DNA from: Thiomonas sp.
GTDB lineage: Bacteria; Pseudomonadota; Gammaproteobacteria; Burkholderiales; Burkholderiaceae_C
DNA length: 7,674 nucleotides
NCBI GenBank assembly: GCA_027451915.1
Contig: DAIDHU010000015.1
Location: 1 to 7,674 of the forward strand
Reading direction: 5' to 3'
Part shown: piece by piece, positions 6,754 through 7,674 of the stretch
Layout of the letters: the number at the start of each line of letters is the position of its first letter
Position numbering within the stretch: position 1 is the stretch's first letter
Program-made: the position numbers and the translations under genes
Notes under the pieces: generated by a model
Seen by the model: only the letters and a program-made list of their open reading frames with translations
Told to the model about the DNA's origin: nothing
The model's database searches: none

Positions 6754-7674
6754 ATGATCGAACTCGGTGTCTGCTATTACCCGGAACAATGGCCCCGCGA
6801 ACTGTGGGAACGTGACGCGAGCCACATGCGCGAACTCGGGCTGCGCGTGGTGCGCATCGGCGAATTCGCCTGGAGTCGCATCGAGCCGCGCAGCGACGAG
6901 CTGTGCTGGGACTGGCTGGACGATGCCATCGACACCCTGCACCGCCACGGATTGCGCGTGGTGCTGGGCACGCCCACCGCGACGCCCCCGAAGTGGCTGG
7001 TGGACGCGTACCCCTCCATCCTCGCGCTGGACGAGCATGGACACCCGCGCGGCTTCGGCTCGCGGCGGCATTACTGTTTCTCCAGTCCCGTGTACCGCGA
7101 GCAGGCGGCGCGCATTGTCACGCTCATGGCCGAGCGCTACGGGCGGCACGACGCGGTGTGCGCCTGGCAGACCGACAACGAATACGGTTGCCACTCCACG
7201 GTGCTGAGCTACTCGCAGGCCGCGCGCGAGCGCTTTCGCGCATGGCTGCAACGGCGCTACGGCACGGTGCAGGCCCTCAACCAGGCCTGGGGCACGGTGT
7301 TCTGGAGCCAGGAGTACACGGATTTCGCGCAGGTCGACGCTCCCGCCGGGACGGTGACCGAGGCCAACCCCTCGCACCGCCTCGACTGGCGGCGATTCGC
7401 CTCCGACGAGGTGATCGAGTTCAACCGCATGCAGGTGGACATCCTGCGCCGGCACTCGCCCGGGCGCGACGTGCTGCACAATTTCATGGGGTTTTTCACC
7501 GAATTCGACCACCACCGGCTGGCGCGCGACCTGGACGTGGCCACCTGGGACTCCTACCCCCTGGGGGCCACGCAGAACTTTTTCCTCGACCCCGACGAAA
7601 AGCGACGCCACGCCTTCACCGGGCACCCGGACATTCCGGCCTTCCACCACGATCTCTACCGCGGCATGTGCGGC
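6754..7674 (+). CDS. Glycoside hydrolase family 42 enzyme (beta-galactosidase type), cut by window end
   Basis: The first 307 codons are present and open to the window edge. The start MIELGVCYYPEQWP is the classic GH42 N-terminus of the (beta/alpha)8 barrel; RIGEFAWSRIEP, GTPTATPPKWL, RHYCFSSPVYR, WQTDNEYGCH, HNFMGFF and WDSYPLG follow in family order. E143 in DNEYG is the acid/base glutamate; the nucleophile glutamate should come just beyond the window, after HHDLYRG. C108 and C146 are present, but the zinc-binding cysteine cluster of Thermus-type enzymes is not seen. There is no signal peptide, so it acts in the cytoplasm on imported oligosaccharide. Most members split beta-galactosides; some release alpha-L-arabinopyranose, which would suit the upstream L-arabonate-type dehydratase. 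AGGA nine bases before ATG 6754 is the ribosome binding site. Confidence 0.93.
   Translation, partial: MIELGVCYYPEQWPRELWERDASHMRELGLRVVRIGEFAWSRIEPRSDELCWDWLDDAIDTLHRHGLRVVLGTPTATPPKWLVDAYPSILALDEHGHPRGFGSRRHYCFSSPVYREQAARIVTLMAERYGRHDAVCAWQTDNEYGCHSTVLSYSQAARERFRAWLQRRYGTVQALNQAWGTVFWSQEYTDFAQVDAPAGTVTEANPSHRLDWRRFASDEVIEFNRMQVDILRRHSPGRDVLHNFMGFFTEFDHHRLARDLDVATWDSYPLGATQNFFLDPDEKRRHAFTGHPDIPAFHHDLYRGMCG

Overview
The window is very GC-rich DNA with strong codon bias toward G/C at third positions and short intergenic gaps. Gene content and style fit a betaproteobacterium, probably Burkholderiales; this is inference from composition and protein families, not from a marker gene. It is a carbohydrate uptake and catabolism locus. 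There is no sign of phage, insertion sequences, tRNA, rRNA or CRISPR.

Left part (minus strand, 1 to 2566). A secreted sugar-binding protein of the FrcB type (117-1112) is read leftward, with perfect GC hairpins after its stop and a possible GTG start of the next gene at the window edge. Upstream of it lies a DUF1479/YbiU-type putative iron/2-oxoglutarate oxygenase gene (1292-2566). Its reading frame is intact apart from one in-frame amber codon at the place of a family tyrosine, so it is called a pseudogene or point-interrupted gene. The 179-bp gap between the two genes carries a candidate promoter, an inverted repeat over its -35, and two perfect stem-loops in the presumed leader of the binding-protein mRNA.

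Middle. A cupin/AraC-family activator (2673-3653) is divergent from the oxygenase. The 106-bp shared control region has three copies of ATCCGGC.

Right part (plus strand, 3781 to end). A good sigma70-like promoter overlapped by a perfect 17-bp operator-like palindrome precedes an apparent operon. It contains an IlvD/EDD-family sugar-acid dehydratase of the L-arabonate dehydratase type (3781-5511), a MalK/UgpC-type ABC ATPase (5569-6729), and a GH42 glycosidase cut by the window end (6754 to 7674 and beyond). A perfect 20-bp palindrome sits between the dehydratase and the ATPase.

Working model (inference): a CUT1 transporter, whose permeases and binding protein are not in view, imports a beta-galactoside or L-arabinoside. 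The cytoplasmic GH42 enzyme releases galactose or L-arabinose. After oxidation by a dehydrogenase not seen here, the aldonate is dehydrated by the IlvD-type enzyme in a non-phosphorylative pathway. The FrcB-like protein would serve a separate CUT2 importer for a monosaccharide.
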